This document shows positions 43,095 to 52,334 of a DNA stretch of 64,000 nt, piece by piece. The DNA comes from Rhodohalobacter mucosus. Lineage in GTDB: Bacteria; Bacteroidota; Rhodothermia; Balneolales; Balneolaceae. Made by a program: the position numbers and the translations under genes. Positions within the stretch are counted from its first letter, which is position 1. The number at the start of each line of letters is the position of its first letter. The stretch is from the NCBI RefSeq assembly GCF_003150675.1, contig NZ_QGGB01000003.1, positions 248,001 through 312,000 on the forward strand. Direction: 5' to 3'. The notes under the pieces were generated by a model. The model worked only from the letters and a program-made list of their open reading frames with translations, did not search any database and was not told the DNA's origin.

Positions 43095-44798
43095 TTGCGC
43101 CCACTACAGATCTCCGCTTTTATCATCTTACTCCTGTTTCTTTACGGATGCGCCACTCCAATGGGGCCGAGCGGCGGAGAACCGGACCGTACGGGACCGG
43201 TTATCATCGGCACATCGCCTGAAAATGGTACCACAAACTTTGATGGAGATGAGATCAGCTTTGAATTCAATGAATTCATAGACAGAAATTCGTTTCGCAA
43301 TAACGTAAGTATTGAACCGGATCTTGCGATTGAACTCGATTACAGTTTTCGAAGAAAGACGGCTACCGTAAAGTTTCAGGATGATCTTCCTGAAAATACC
43401 ACGGTGGTTGTAAAAGTGGGAGTGGATGTAGCCGATGCAAGGCGAAACGATATGGGCGAATCGTTTGACCTCGCGGTATCAACGGGTGATGTGCTTGACA
43501 GCGGTGAGGTAACGGCAAAGGTACTTGATGCACGGACGGGAAGCGGAGAAAGCGGCAAGCGGGTTTTTCTGTATCGCGAACCGGTAGATTTTTCGGAACG
43601 GGCGATGTATGTGGCTCAATCCGATACAGCCGGCAGCATATCATTTGGATATCTGAGTGAGGGAATATACCGGGCCATCTGGGTGGATGACCTGAACAGA
43701 AACAGAATCTGGGATCCCGAACGTGAACCGGCACAGCCTTTTACTGAAGAGGAATTCCGTGTAGTACAGGATCAAACCATCGATCTTGGCTCACTCTATT
43801 ACCTGGTTCCGGATACCACCGCACCCGCAATTGATGGGGTGGGGCTTCTGTCTGAGAACCGGCTCCGTATCAGGATGTCGGAAAACGTAACCTGGGATGA
43901 GGAATCCTATTTTTCAGTGACGGATACCCTGGGCAACGAATTTACTCGGGCCTATCCGCTTTATCTCTCTGAATCTGATCCGGGTGTGATGTTCGCCCAG
44001 TCTGTAAATGCACTTACTGAAGATTCCGTATTCACGGTTCAGCCCAATGGGTTCACCGATAATGCCGGTAACAGCCTGACAGTGAGAACAGACCCGTTTA
44101 TAGGATCGTCTGAACCCGACACTACCGCTTTACGTACGGTTTCACACAATTCAGGAAGCGGCTTGTTTCCGGACGAATCCCTTGAAATTACCTATACCCG
44201 ATTCATTGACGATGAATCGGTGATTGATTCTTTACTTGTATTTGAGGGTGATCAGATGTTCGATAACTGGCCCGCAACTGAAATTGATCGTCATATTCTG
44301 CGAATCTCTCCGGCTGAAGATGTCTGGGAAAGCGGGCTTCGCTACGAGTTCAGAGTGTGGAATCCGTGGGACCTTGCACGTGAACAGATCAATCCCGAAT
44401 TCTGGCAGCGAAACCAGCTGGGCGGCATTGAAGTTTCTCTTGAAAACGTGCGCAGCGATGAGAGCAGACGATATATTCAGATCAATGACGCAGAAAACAG
44501 TATCCGGGTTGACTCCGTTTTCACGGGAAATGGCCCCATACTGATCGATAATCTCCCTCCGTTGACCTATAACATCACCGTATATGAAGACCTGAATGAC
44601 AATGGCAGCTGGAACTCCGGCAGCATAACACCTTTTGAAGCGCCCGAACCCTACACAGTAAGAAGAAATGTGCCTGTCAGGGAAGGATTTACCTCCGAAG
44701 TGACGGTGGAATTCTCTGTTTTCGGAGCCCGCAGTGATTCAACCCAAACAGAACCGGAAATCAGTTCTGAGTCAGTCATAGAGGAATCGGAGAATTAA
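43095..44798 (+). CDS. Ig-like domain lipoprotein
   Basis: 567 residues starting with TTG. Lipoprotein signal (ISAFIILLLFLYGC, Cys19). N-terminal Ig-like (SbsA/Big_5-type) domain (GPVIIGTSPENGTTNFDGDEISFEFNEFIDRNSF), a second such domain about mid-protein (APAIDGVGLLSENRLRIRMSENV), and a C-terminal part with DLNDNGSWNSGSITPFEAPEPY, as in Bacteroidota lipoproteins annotated simply as Ig-like. An EF-hand-like DDLNRNRIWDPE and DLNDNGSW could bind calcium. The surface role is unknown. No partner gene is adjacent. Confidence 0.82.
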   Translation: MRPLQISAFIILLLFLYGCATPMGPSGGEPDRTGPVIIGTSPENGTTNFDGDEISFEFNEFIDRNSFRNNVSIEPDLAIELDYSFRRKTATVKFQDDLPENTTVVVKVGVDVADARRNDMGESFDLAVSTGDVLDSGEVTAKVLDARTGSGESGKRVFLYREPVDFSERAMYVAQSDTAGSISFGYLSEGIYRAIWVDDLNRNRIWDPEREPAQPFTEEEFRVVQDQTIDLGSLYYLVPDTTAPAIDGVGLLSENRLRIRMSENVTWDEESYFSVTDTLGNEFTRAYPLYLSESDPGVMFAQSVNALTEDSVFTVQPNGFTDNAGNSLTVRTDPFIGSSEPDTTALRTVSHNSGSGLFPDESLEITYTRFIDDESVIDSLLVFEGDQMFDNWPATEIDRHILRISPAEDVWESGLRYEFRVWNPWDLAREQINPEFWQRNQLGGIEVSLENVRSDESRRYIQINDAENSIRVDSVFTGNGPILIDNLPPLTYNITVYEDLNDNGSWNSGSITPFEAPEPYTVRRNVPVREGFTSEVTVEFSVFGARSDSTQTEPEISSESVIEESEN

Positions 44799-44995
44799 GG
44801 CTAAACCGGAAAAAACTCCCGGAATTGCCGTAAGAATGTAAACAATTAATTAACTAATGAGCCGAAACGGTCCGCTTGTCAGTATATGATCCCGATTGGC
44901 AACTCATCTTGCCCGGTATCTCGGATTTTGCTTCAGAATCCTTATCTTTGGAATCGCTTCCATGACGTTTAGTAACCATAATTTGATCATCAACA

Positions 44996-47900
44996 GTGAA
45001 CCAGAAAGCAGTAAAAAATAAAAGCACGGATTCCGATAACCGACCTCAGGTACCTTCAGAGTACACACCGGTACATAAAGTACGATTTGTGACAGCGGCC
45101 AGCCTTTTTGATGGCCATGATGCAAGCATCAATATCATGAGGCGTATTCTTCAAAGCAGCGGAGCTGAAGTGATACATCTGGGCCACAACCGTTCCGTGC
45201 ACGAAATTGTACACTGTGCCATTCAGGAAGACGCACAAGGCATTGCCATCAGCTCTTACCAGGGCGGCCATATGGAGTATTTTAAGTATATGGTGGACCT
45301 TCTTCGCGAGAATGACGCTTCCCATATCCGGGTGTATGGCGGTGGAGGTGGCGTAATAGTAGGCAGTGAGATTAAGGAACTGCACGACTACGGCGTTTCA
45401 AGAATCTTCTCTGTAGAAGACGGCAGTACGATGGGATTGCAGGGAATGATCAATTACATGATGAAAGAGTGCGATTACGATACCAACGAGCTTTCGCCTG
45501 CTCCCGTTGAACGGATATCACAAAAAGACACGGTAGCGGTTGCGCGATCCATTTCCGCGCTGGAAAATCATCACGAGAACCTGATTCGTTTTGAAGGGGA
45601 TAAGCTGATGGCAGGCGATGAGGTCCTTTCAGCAGAAGATGGACAAATGATTCCGGTTCTGGGGATTACAGGTACCGGGGGTGCGGGTAAAAGTTCACTC
45701 ACTGACGAGATCATCCGTAGGTTTCTGACTGAATTTGATGACATCACCATTGGCGTTATATCCGTTGATCCGTCCAAGCTGAGAACCGGTGGAGCACTTT
45801 TGGGCGACAGAATCAGAATGAACAGTATTGATACGGAACGCGTGTTCATGAGAAGTATGGCAACGCGTAAATCAAACAAATCGGTGAGTGATGCTGTTAA
45901 GGGAACAATAGAGATCTATAAAACTGCCGGTTACGATTTGATCATTGTTGAGACAAGCGGTATAGGTCAGTCAGGGGCCGAGATTGTGGATATTTGTGAC
46001 ATTCCGATCTATGTGATGACGCATGAGTACGGCGCAGCCACCCAGCTTGAGAAAATAAACATGCTTGATCTGGCAGAGTTGGTGGTACTCAACAAATTTG
46101 AAAAGAAAGGTTCTCTTGATGCACTGCGCGATATCCGCAAACAAATTCAGCGAAACAGGGGAGAGTGGCACTCGAAACCTGAATCGATGCCCGTTTATCC
46201 GACAATAGCGGCTCAGTTTAACGATGAGGGAGTACACAGACTGTTTTCCTCAATTGCAGATCGCATCAATCACCATTTTCCGCTTGATTGGAAAACGAAA
46301 CTCTATACAAATTCAACACCTGCAGAAGACCTTCATACCCAGGCCGTTATTCCGGGTAAAAGGCAGAGATACCTCTCTGAAATAACTGAAACTCTTCAGA
46401 ATTATCATCAGTGGGCGGATCAGCAGGTTGAAATAGCTGAAAAACTAGACCAGGTTCGCGGTACCATCAGCCAGATCAACAGCTGGAACCCCGACGACAG
46501 GGAGTTGCTGCTTTCAAGGCTCGAAGAGATGGAGGAGCACTGGAGCGTTAAGCTGGATCCTCTGCCTGTCAGGATATTGGAGGGATGGGACGAGCTCTAT
46601 TCAAAATATCGTCAGGACACGTTTGATGTAAAGATTCGCGATAAAGTGATCAAGAATGAACTTTTCAGGGAATCACTAAGCGGAACCAAAATTCCCCGAA
46701 TTTCGCTGCCGAAAACCAATAATCTGGGTGAGCGGCTGAAATTTGCACTTAAAGAAAACCTGCCGGGATACTTTCCATTTACTGCAGGGGTATTTCCGTT
46801 TAAAAGAGAGGGAGAGGACCCAACCCGTATGTTTGCCGGCGAAGGAACACCGGAGCGTACAAACCGCAGGTTTCACTACGTAAGCGAAGGAATGCCGGCC
46901 GCAAGGCTGTCAACAGCTTTCGATTCGGTTACGCTCTATGGAGAAGATCCCGACCACAGGCCTGACATCTATGGCAAAATCGGCAATTCTGGCGTCAGTA
47001 TCTGTACGCTCGATGATATGAAGAAGCTCTATTCCGGCTTCGAACTTACTGCACCGACCACATCTGTATCGATGACCATCAACGGCCCTGCACCCATGAT
47101 TCTGGCCATGTTTATGAATACGGCCATCGATCAGGAGGTGGAGCGATATCTGAAACAGCATGGCGAATGGGATGCAGCCAAAGAGAAAATGCGAAAAATT
47201 TTCAGTGAAAAAGATCTACCGCAACCGGGTTATGAGATGGATCTACCGGACACAAACGATGGTTTTGGGCTGGGAACACTGGGCATCAGCGGCGATCAAC
47301 TGGTAAGCAGGGATGTTTACGAGAAGATTAAGGCCGATACTCTGCAGGTAGTCCGCGGAACGGTTCAGGCAGATATCCTGAAAGAGGATCAGGCGCAGAA
47401 TACATGTATTTTTTCCACCGAATTTGCCCTTAAAATGATGGGGGATGTGCAGAAATATTTTACTCAGAATCGTGTCAGAAACTACTATTCGGTATCGATA
47501 TCGGGCTATCACATTGCAGAAGCCGGTGCCAACCCCATTACGCAGGCTGCATTTACGCTTGCAAACGGCTTTACCTATGTAGAGTACTATCTATCGAGAG
47601 GGCTGAACGTGGATGATTTTGCACACAATCTGTCCTTCTTTTTCAGCAACGGACTCGATCCGGAATACGCTGTGATTGGACGCGTGGCGAGGAGAATATG
47701 GTCGGTTGCCATGAAGAATAAATACAGCGCAAATGAGCGGTCGCAAAAGCTGAAGTATCATATACAAACCAGCGGCCGGTCACTTCATGCTCAAGAGATC
47801 CAGTTTAACGACATACGCACTACGCTTCAGGCCCTGATGGCTATCTATGATAACTGTAACTCGCTGCACACCAACGCATACGATGAAGCGATAACCACAC

Positions 47901-48457
47901 CGACCGAGGGGTCGGTACGCAGGGCTCTGGCCATACAGCTTATCATCAACAAGGAACTCGGGATGACAAAAAATGAGAACCCGCTGCAGGGTTCCTACAT
48001 TATTGAAGAACTTACGGATCTTGTTGAAGAGGCCATCCTCACCGAGTTTGACAGGCTGACAGAGCGCGGAGGAGTGCTGGGGGCTATGGAAAGTATGTAC
48101 CAGCGCGGAAAAATACAGGAAGAGAGTCTTTACTATGAATCACTTAAGCATTCTGGAGAACTGCCCATTATTGGCGTAAACACCTTTAAAAGCGATGTAA
48201 AAAGTGAAGAGGAAGAGAGAGAAATTGAGCTGATAAGGTCAACCGAAGATGAAAAACTACAGCAGATCAACACGCTTCGTGCATTCCAGAAACGTAATGA
48301 GAAAGAGTCTGAAGAAGCCATCCAACGGCTGAAGCAGACCGCAAGGTCGAACGGAAATCTGTTTGAGGAACTGATGGAAACCGTAAAAGTCTCTTCATTG
48401 GGTCAGATATCCCATGCCCTGTATGAGGTAGGGGGGCAATACCGTCGGAATATGTAA
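44996..48457 (+). CDS. icmF: fused isobutyryl-CoA mutase (IcmF)
   Basis: 1153 residues starting with GTG. A B12-dependent radical mutase interconverting isobutyryl- and butyryl-CoA, fused to its own G-protein chaperone. Order: B12-binding domain (about 28-165; base-off motif DGHDAS at 39-44, with the GGGG stretch), MeaB-like GTPase (about 215-460; Walker [10 protein letters not shown] at 226-234), then the acyl-CoA mutase barrel (about 580-1090; [25 protein letters not shown], with Phe where methylmalonyl-CoA mutases carry Tyr). The total length matches IcmF. A TATCTTTG promoter-like box lies at 44943-44950. No other B12 gene is in the window. Confidence 0.94.
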   Translation: MNQKAVKNKSTDSDNRPQVPSEYTPVHKVRFVTAASLFDGHDASINIMRRILQSSGAEVIHLGHNRSVHEIVHCAIQEDAQGIAISSYQGGHMEYFKYMVDLLRENDASHIRVYGGGGGVIVGSEIKELHDYGVSRIFSVEDGSTMGLQGMINYMMKECDYDTNELSPAPVERISQKDTVAVARSISALENHHENLIRFEGDKLMAGDEVLSAEDGQMIPVLGITGTGGAGKSSLTDEIIRRFLTEFDDITIGVISVDPSKLRTGGALLGDRIRMNSIDTERVFMRSMATRKSNKSVSDAVKGTIEIYKTAGYDLIIVETSGIGQSGAEIVDICDIPIYVMTHEYGAATQLEKINMLDLAELVVLNKFEKKGSLDALRDIRKQIQRNRGEWHSKPESMPVYPTIAAQFNDEGVHRLFSSIADRINHHFPLDWKTKLYTNSTPAEDLHTQAVIPGKRQRYLSEITETLQNYHQWADQQVEIAEKLDQVRGTISQINSWNPDDRELLLSRLEEMEEHWSVKLDPLPVRILEGWDELYSKYRQDTFDVKIRDKVIKNELFRESLSGTKIPRISLPKTNNLGERLKFALKENLPGYFPFTAGVFPFKREGEDPTRMFAGEGTPERTNRRFHYVSEGMPAARLSTAFDSVTLYGEDPDHRPDIYGKIGNSGVSICTLDDMKKLYSGFELTAPTTSVSMTINGPAPMILAMFMNTAIDQEVERYLKQHGEWDAAKEKMRKIFSEKDLPQPGYEMDLPDTNDGFGLGTLGISGDQLVSRDVYEKIKADTLQVVRGTVQADILKEDQAQNTCIFSTEFALKMMGDVQKYFTQNRVRNYYSVSISGYHIAEAGANPITQAAFTLANGFTYVEYYLSRGLNVDDFAHNLSFFFSNGLDPEYAVIGRVARRIWSVAMKNKYSANERSQKLKYHIQTSGRSLHAQEIQFNDIRTTLQALMAIYDNCNSLHTNAYDEAITTPTEGSVRRALAIQLIINKELGMTKNENPLQGSYIIEELTDLVEEAILTEFDRLTERGGVLGAMESMYQRGKIQEESLYYESLKHSGELPIIGVNTFKSDVKSEEEEREIELIRSTEDEKLQQINTLRAFQKRNEKESEEAIQRLKQTARSNGNLFEELMETVKVSSLGQISHALYEVGGQYRRNM

Positions 48458-48680
48458 GTTACCCCGAATCAACACCGGAACTTTTCAGAAAATGTCCCGC
48501 TTTCCCAAGGGTTTACTTCATGGATGTTCAGCAGGGCATTCCCTAAGCAGACTAATGCCATCATCCCACTAAAAGTAGTGAACCGGAAGGAACCGGCGTT
48601 TTATTTTGGCCATCCTGTATCAGACGGTCTCACGTTTTGTCAGAGAGGTGTTGCGTACCGGTTGGCTGTGGACGCGGAGA

Positions 48681-49367
48681 TCAGTCAGCCGTAGCAAGCA
48701 GACCTTTTAATCTTTCTGCACGAACCGAAACGGGACTATTGGGATACTCATCCAGAATTGTATCAACGATCTGCCGGGATTCATCATTTAACCCTGCTTC
48801 CCTGTAGGCTTCTGCTGCAGAATAAAGATTCAGAGGTGTAGTTGAGTCATTCTGATCCCAGTTGGCAGCACGCTCAAACATGGAAGCAGCTTCCTCGTAC
48901 CGGCCAAGTTCAGACAGTATGGTTGCATGCAGCGAGATAGGGCTTACGCCAACCACGCCTTCGGGAACTTCGTAGTTTTGAATGTGCATCAGGGCCTCTT
49001 CGTACATGCCAAGCTCAAATTCGGATGCGGCTGCATAATAAAATGCGAGATTTCCCGCAGTGGTGTTTCCGTAGTTATCTGCAATCTGAACGAAACCCAG
49101 TGTAAAGTCTTCTTCGCTTCCGTTCAGTGCAATTTCATAATTACCCTGCAGATACTCCTGTTCTGCAACACTCAAAAGCTCCCTGGCTGTCTCCGCCTGC
49201 TGGGAACTTCGAATTACATAACCGACAACGAGCCCTATGATCAGAACGATGGCTATACCACCTCCCCACACAGCAGCCTTGTTCTGGTTATAGAAGTGCA
49301 TGATTCGTGAGGAATATTCAATCAGCAGATCCTGTTCCAGATCTTCCTTGGATAACTTTTTACTCAT
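48681..49367 (-). CDS. membrane-anchored TPR protein (YfgM-like layout)
   Basis: 228 residues. A cytoplasmic N-terminus, one membrane helix (about 33-52, AVWGGGIAIVLIIGLVVGYVI), and an exported domain with tetratricopeptide-like helices (TAGNLAFYYAAASEFELGMYEEALMHIQNY; LSELGRYEEAASMFERAANWDQ; NLYSAAEAYREAGLNDESRQIVDTILDEYP). The layout resembles YfgM/PpiD-type ancillary translocon proteins, but the TPR match is generic. It lies 112 bases after lolD on the same strand and may share its transcript. Convergent with icmF. Confidence 0.72.
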   Translation of the reverse strand: MSKKLSKEDLEQDLLIEYSSRIMHFYNQNKAAVWGGGIAIVLIIGLVVGYVIRSSQQAETARELLSVAEQEYLQGNYEIALNGSEEDFTLGFVQIADNYGNTTAGNLAFYYAAASEFELGMYEEALMHIQNYEVPEGVVGVSPISLHATILSELGRYEEAASMFERAANWDQNDSTTPLNLYSAAEAYREAGLNDESRQIVDTILDEYPNSPVSVRAERLKGLLATAD

Positions 49368-49479
49368 CGGTTTTGGTGGTAATTAAACAGGGTTGAGGGT
49401 ATCTAATTCGATTCGTTTTCAGATTGGTAAAGGTATCACTGTTTGGCGATTTGTCCAAGTAAAAACAACCCGCACGGCT

Positions 49480-50163
49480 TTATCCGAGCACTCCGTGATG
49501 CAGTGAGTAAACGGTGTCGCACCGGCGTGCAATGTCGTTTTCGTGGGTAATCAGAACCACTGAAACCCCTTCGGTTTCGCGAAGTTCAAAGAGAAGCTCA
49601 AGAATAGACTCCGTATTCTTCTCGTCAAGATTACCGGTTGGCTCATCAGCGAGAATGATGGATGGGTTGTTCATAAGAGCGCGGGCCATGGACACACGCT
49701 GCTGCTCTCCGCCGGATAGTTCAGTCGGGCGATGCTCAAGCCGCTCTTTGAGGCCGAATCTGTCAAGCAGATCTGCTGCGCGTTCTGAAGCTTTGGAATG
49801 TCCCGTACCTCCAATTAGAGCAGGCATCATAACATTTTCAAGGGCCGTAAACTCAGGAAGCAAATGGTGAAACTGAAAGACAAATCCAATATGCCTGTTT
49901 CTGAGATCGGCCAGTTTTTCAGGTTTATGATTGTAGATCGAATTTCCGTGCCAGAAAACATCGCCTGAATTGGGCCGGTCCAGTCCCCCCAGAATATGAA
50001 GCAGCGTACTTTTACCGCTTCCGCTGGAGCCTACGATGGAGATCAGTTCCGATCGGTTTACGTTCAGGTTCACGCCCCGTAGAATTTGCAGATCTTCTCC
50101 GTTTGACTTGGATTTATACTTTTTTTCAATATTCCGGCACTCCAGCACAGTTGTCTTTTCCAT
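49480..50163 (-). CDS. lolD: ABC transporter ATP-binding protein, LolD-like
   Basis: 227 residues. Walker A GSSGSGKSTLLHILGGLDRP, signature LSGGEQQRVSMARALMNNP, Walker B SIILADEPTGNLD, and ENVMMPALIGGTGHS as in the MacB/LolD family of lipoprotein-releasing or efflux ATPases. The typical LolD phrase GFVFQFHHLLPEFTALENV is present. No membrane partner (lolC/E) is adjacent. It sits 11 bases after ymdB in one direction. Given the many lipoproteins nearby, LolD is the likely role, but a MacB-type ATPase is possible. Confidence 0.85.
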   Translation of the reverse strand: MEKTTVLECRNIEKKYKSKSNGEDLQILRGVNLNVNRSELISIVGSSGSGKSTLLHILGGLDRPNSGDVFWHGNSIYNHKPEKLADLRNRHIGFVFQFHHLLPEFTALENVMMPALIGGTGHSKASERAADLLDRFGLKERLEHRPTELSGGEQQRVSMARALMNNPSIILADEPTGNLDEKNTESILELLFELRETEGVSVVLITHENDIARRCDTVYSLHHGVLG

Positions 50164-50174
50164 ATTGAACTGAG

Positions 50175-50984
50175 TTAAAGGCTGTTGGTAAATTCTGGAA
50201 AAATGACTGGCTCAATATGGGTGCACTTAGCGCTCTCCGGATCAATCTGAAGGGATACACCGCAAATGCGATTGTCTTTGTCGGCTATCTTGTACTTCTG
50301 GGGAGTACCAAGCGTAAATCTGCGTATGGATGTATCTTTGTCCATTCCGATAACCGAGTCGAACGGCCCTGTCATACCGGCATCTGTCAGGTATCCGGTT
50401 CCACCCGGCAGAATACGTGCGTCATTTGTCGGAATATGCGTGTGGGTACCGATTACGGCAGACACTTTCCCGTCAAAATTCCATGCAAAGGCCAGTTTTT
50501 CAGCCGTGGCTTCCGCATGAAAATCAACGAAAACGATATCGGTCTCACTTTTTATTCGTTCAAGCGCCCATGTACACGTACTGAACGGATCATCAATTTG
50601 CGGCATAAACGTTCTGCCCTGCAGGTTGAGGACCCCTATTTTAAGTCCGGAAATACCGGTATCATAGATGCCATACCCGTACCCTGCATTACCTTTCGGA
50701 TAGTTGAGAGGCCTCAGGAGCTTCTCGTCCGTTTTCATGTATGGAAAGATCTTCCACTTGTCGAACGAGTGATTGCCTCCCGTAATTACATTTACACCGA
50801 TATCGTAAAGCCGCTTAACAATATGCCGGTTCAGGCCCCGTCCCTCATGTGAATTTTCTGCATTGGCAATAATGAAGTCCGGCTCATATTTATCGCGGAG
50901 AGGGGGAAACATGGTTTCAAGAAGGTTAAGCCCCGGTTCGCCTACGATATCGGCAATAAAAAAAAGACGTAATGGCTTGGCCAT
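50175..50984 (-). CDS. ymdB: YmdB-family metallophosphoesterase
   Basis: 269 residues. A binuclear metal phosphodiesterase (TIGR00282 type) that in Bacillus cleaves 2',3'-cyclic nucleotides. Metal motifs: FIADIVGEPG, IANAENSHEGRG, ITGGNHSFDKWKIF, VDFHAEATAEK, IGTHTHIPTNDARILPGGTGYLTDAGMTGP. All are intact and the length is normal. It precedes lolD by 11 bases on the minus strand and is probably the first gene of a ymdB-lolD-TPR unit. The biological role in this group is untested. Confidence 0.92.
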   Translation of the reverse strand: MAKPLRLFFIADIVGEPGLNLLETMFPPLRDKYEPDFIIANAENSHEGRGLNRHIVKRLYDIGVNVITGGNHSFDKWKIFPYMKTDEKLLRPLNYPKGNAGYGYGIYDTGISGLKIGVLNLQGRTFMPQIDDPFSTCTWALERIKSETDIVFVDFHAEATAEKLAFAWNFDGKVSAVIGTHTHIPTNDARILPGGTGYLTDAGMTGPFDSVIGMDKDTSIRRFTLGTPQKYKIADKDNRICGVSLQIDPESAKCTHIEPVIFPEFTNSL

Positions 50985-51051
50985 TGTATATTTGAACGTG
51001 AAGGTTTTCGAATGTCAGTCAGAATCTGAAGAGAAAATATGGAATGGACGG

Positions 51052-51666
51052 TTATACGTAAACCGAAACGGTGATAAAATGACTTACGCTGCCGGCCAGA
51101 ACAAAAAGATGCCATATTCCATGTGCGAGAGGGTGGTACCTGTCAAGAACATAAAATATAAGTCCCATTGTGTAAAACAGACCACCAGCCACAAGCAGGG
51201 AAAACCCTGGTGCGGGGAATACTGATGTGAGCGGTTCTACAACGGTTACCACAAGCCAGCCCATCAGCAAATAGATAACAATGGGTAAAATCCGGTGACC
51301 TTTCCTGGGCAGCAGATCTATTACGATTCCAAGCATTGCCAGACCCCAGACTACAGCGAATAGTGTCCATCCCAGTTCACCCCGCAGTGTTACCAGCGTA
51401 AAGGGGGTATAAGTGCCTGCGATGAGAAGATAGATAGCAATGTGATCAAATTTTTGGAAAATGCGTTTTAATTTTCCACGCATGCTGTGATAGAGAGTGG
51501 AAAACAGATAAAGCAGCAGCAGTGTGGTACCGTAGACGGCAAAACTGATTGTTTTCCAGATATCGGGCTGCTGCAGGGAGAGATAGAGCAGAATAAAGAG
51601 ACCGGCAGTTGCCGCTATGGTTCCCGCCAGATGAGTGTAGCTATTGAATCGTTCGCCTTTATACAA
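51052..51666 (-). CDS. hemolysin III / TrhA-family membrane protein
   Basis: 204 residues starting with TTG. Seven-helix protein with family features: N-terminal YKGERFNSYTHLAGTIAATAGL, LFSTLYHSMRGKLKRIFQKFDHIAIYLLIAGTYTPF, and the closing DRYHPLAHGIWHLFVLAGSVSHFITV, which carries the conserved His residues of the PAQR/TrhA fold. TrhA proteins affect membrane energetics and lipid order. The hemolysin name is historical and does not show toxicity. It stands alone between ymdB and zapA, in the same direction as both. Confidence 0.9.
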   Translation of the reverse strand: MYKGERFNSYTHLAGTIAATAGLFILLYLSLQQPDIWKTISFAVYGTTLLLLYLFSTLYHSMRGKLKRIFQKFDHIAIYLLIAGTYTPFTLVTLRGELGWTLFAVVWGLAMLGIVIDLLPRKGHRILPIVIYLLMGWLVVTVVEPLTSVFPAPGFSLLVAGGLFYTMGLIFYVLDRYHPLAHGIWHLFVLAGSVSHFITVSVYV

Positions 51667-51743
51667 TGATATAGGGTTTTAAGTAAGTGGGTGTGTGTGG
51701 GTACAAACGTACTTTTTTCCGTTTGCGTGCCTTGCTCTGTAAA

Positions 51744-52034
51744 TCAGCTGATTTCCTGTACAAAACGTTCAAGCTGCTGGTTTACCTGATCCATTAAATC
51801 ACTCTCTTTCCCTTCGATATAATCATACTGTGACCTGAGTTCAAAAACCTCTTCCGCTATGCTGAGACAGGCGAGGATCATAATTGTTGAATCGGGCTGA
51901 TTGGAAAGCTGGTTTCTGTACGTTTTAAACTTGTCGTCGACATACTGGGCAATTTTGCGTGTATTTTCAACCTCACTGTCTTCCACTTTGAGGGGAATCT
52001 GCTTGCCCAGAACTGTAACCTTGATGGATTGCAT
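51744..52034 (-). CDS. zapA: cell division protein ZapA
   Basis: 96 residues from the ATG at 52034, chosen because the N-terminus QSIKVTVLGKQIPLKVEDSE is typical of ZapA. The longer frame to 52070 overlaps the upstream gene. The C-terminal coiled coil (about residues 50-96) is present. It bundles FtsZ filaments. It lies 1 base after the coiled-coil gene and follows pheT in the minus-strand cluster, as often found in Bacteroidota. Confidence 0.88.
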   Translation of the reverse strand: MQSIKVTVLGKQIPLKVEDSEVENTRKIAQYVDDKFKTYRNQLSNQPDSTIMILACLSIAEEVFELRSQYDYIEGKESDLMDQVNQQLERFVQEIS

Positions 52035-52035
52035 A

Positions 52036-52293
52036 CTATTTCCCCTCCAGATGGGTGTCAATTTTTTCAATCAAACCGGAAATCTTGTGGCGCATGGCTA
52101 TTCTCTCAGACTCGCTGATGGATGAGAAGATGTCGGACTGTTCGTTCTGAATCTCATCAAGTTTTGACTTGAGCTTCAGATTTTCTCTGGAGAGCTCTTT
52201 ATTCTGCTTTTTTAAAAGCTGAACATGGCTTCGAATCTGCTCCAGAAGATTGATAAACGTCTCTTTCTGAATTTCACTTACGGCCATAACCAA
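52036..52293 (-). CDS. short coiled-coil protein upstream of zapA (ZapB-like position)
   Basis: 85 residues (83 if the second ATG at 52287 is used), almost entirely helical with heptad-patterned leucines (IRSHVQLLKKQNKELSRENLKLKSKLDEIQ). The gene sits between pheT (41 bases) and zapA (1 base), a place where many genomes have a small coiled-coil protein thought to work with ZapA. Similarity to ZapB is only in form, so the role is inferred from position. Confidence 0.72.
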   Translation of the reverse strand: MVMAVSEIQKETFINLLEQIRSHVQLLKKQNKELSRENLKLKSKLDEIQNEQSDIFSSISESERIAMRHKISGLIEKIDTHLEGK

Positions 52294-52334
52294 TTCATCT
52301 GTATGAGTTGAATTCCATTGTGGAAATTAAAGGG

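Noticed and set aside
44927-44950. TTTG and TATCTTTG before icmF considered as a full promoter
   Set aside because: The -7 box fits, but the spacing of 12 bases is too short for the group's usual 17-23, so it is mentioned only in the gene entry.
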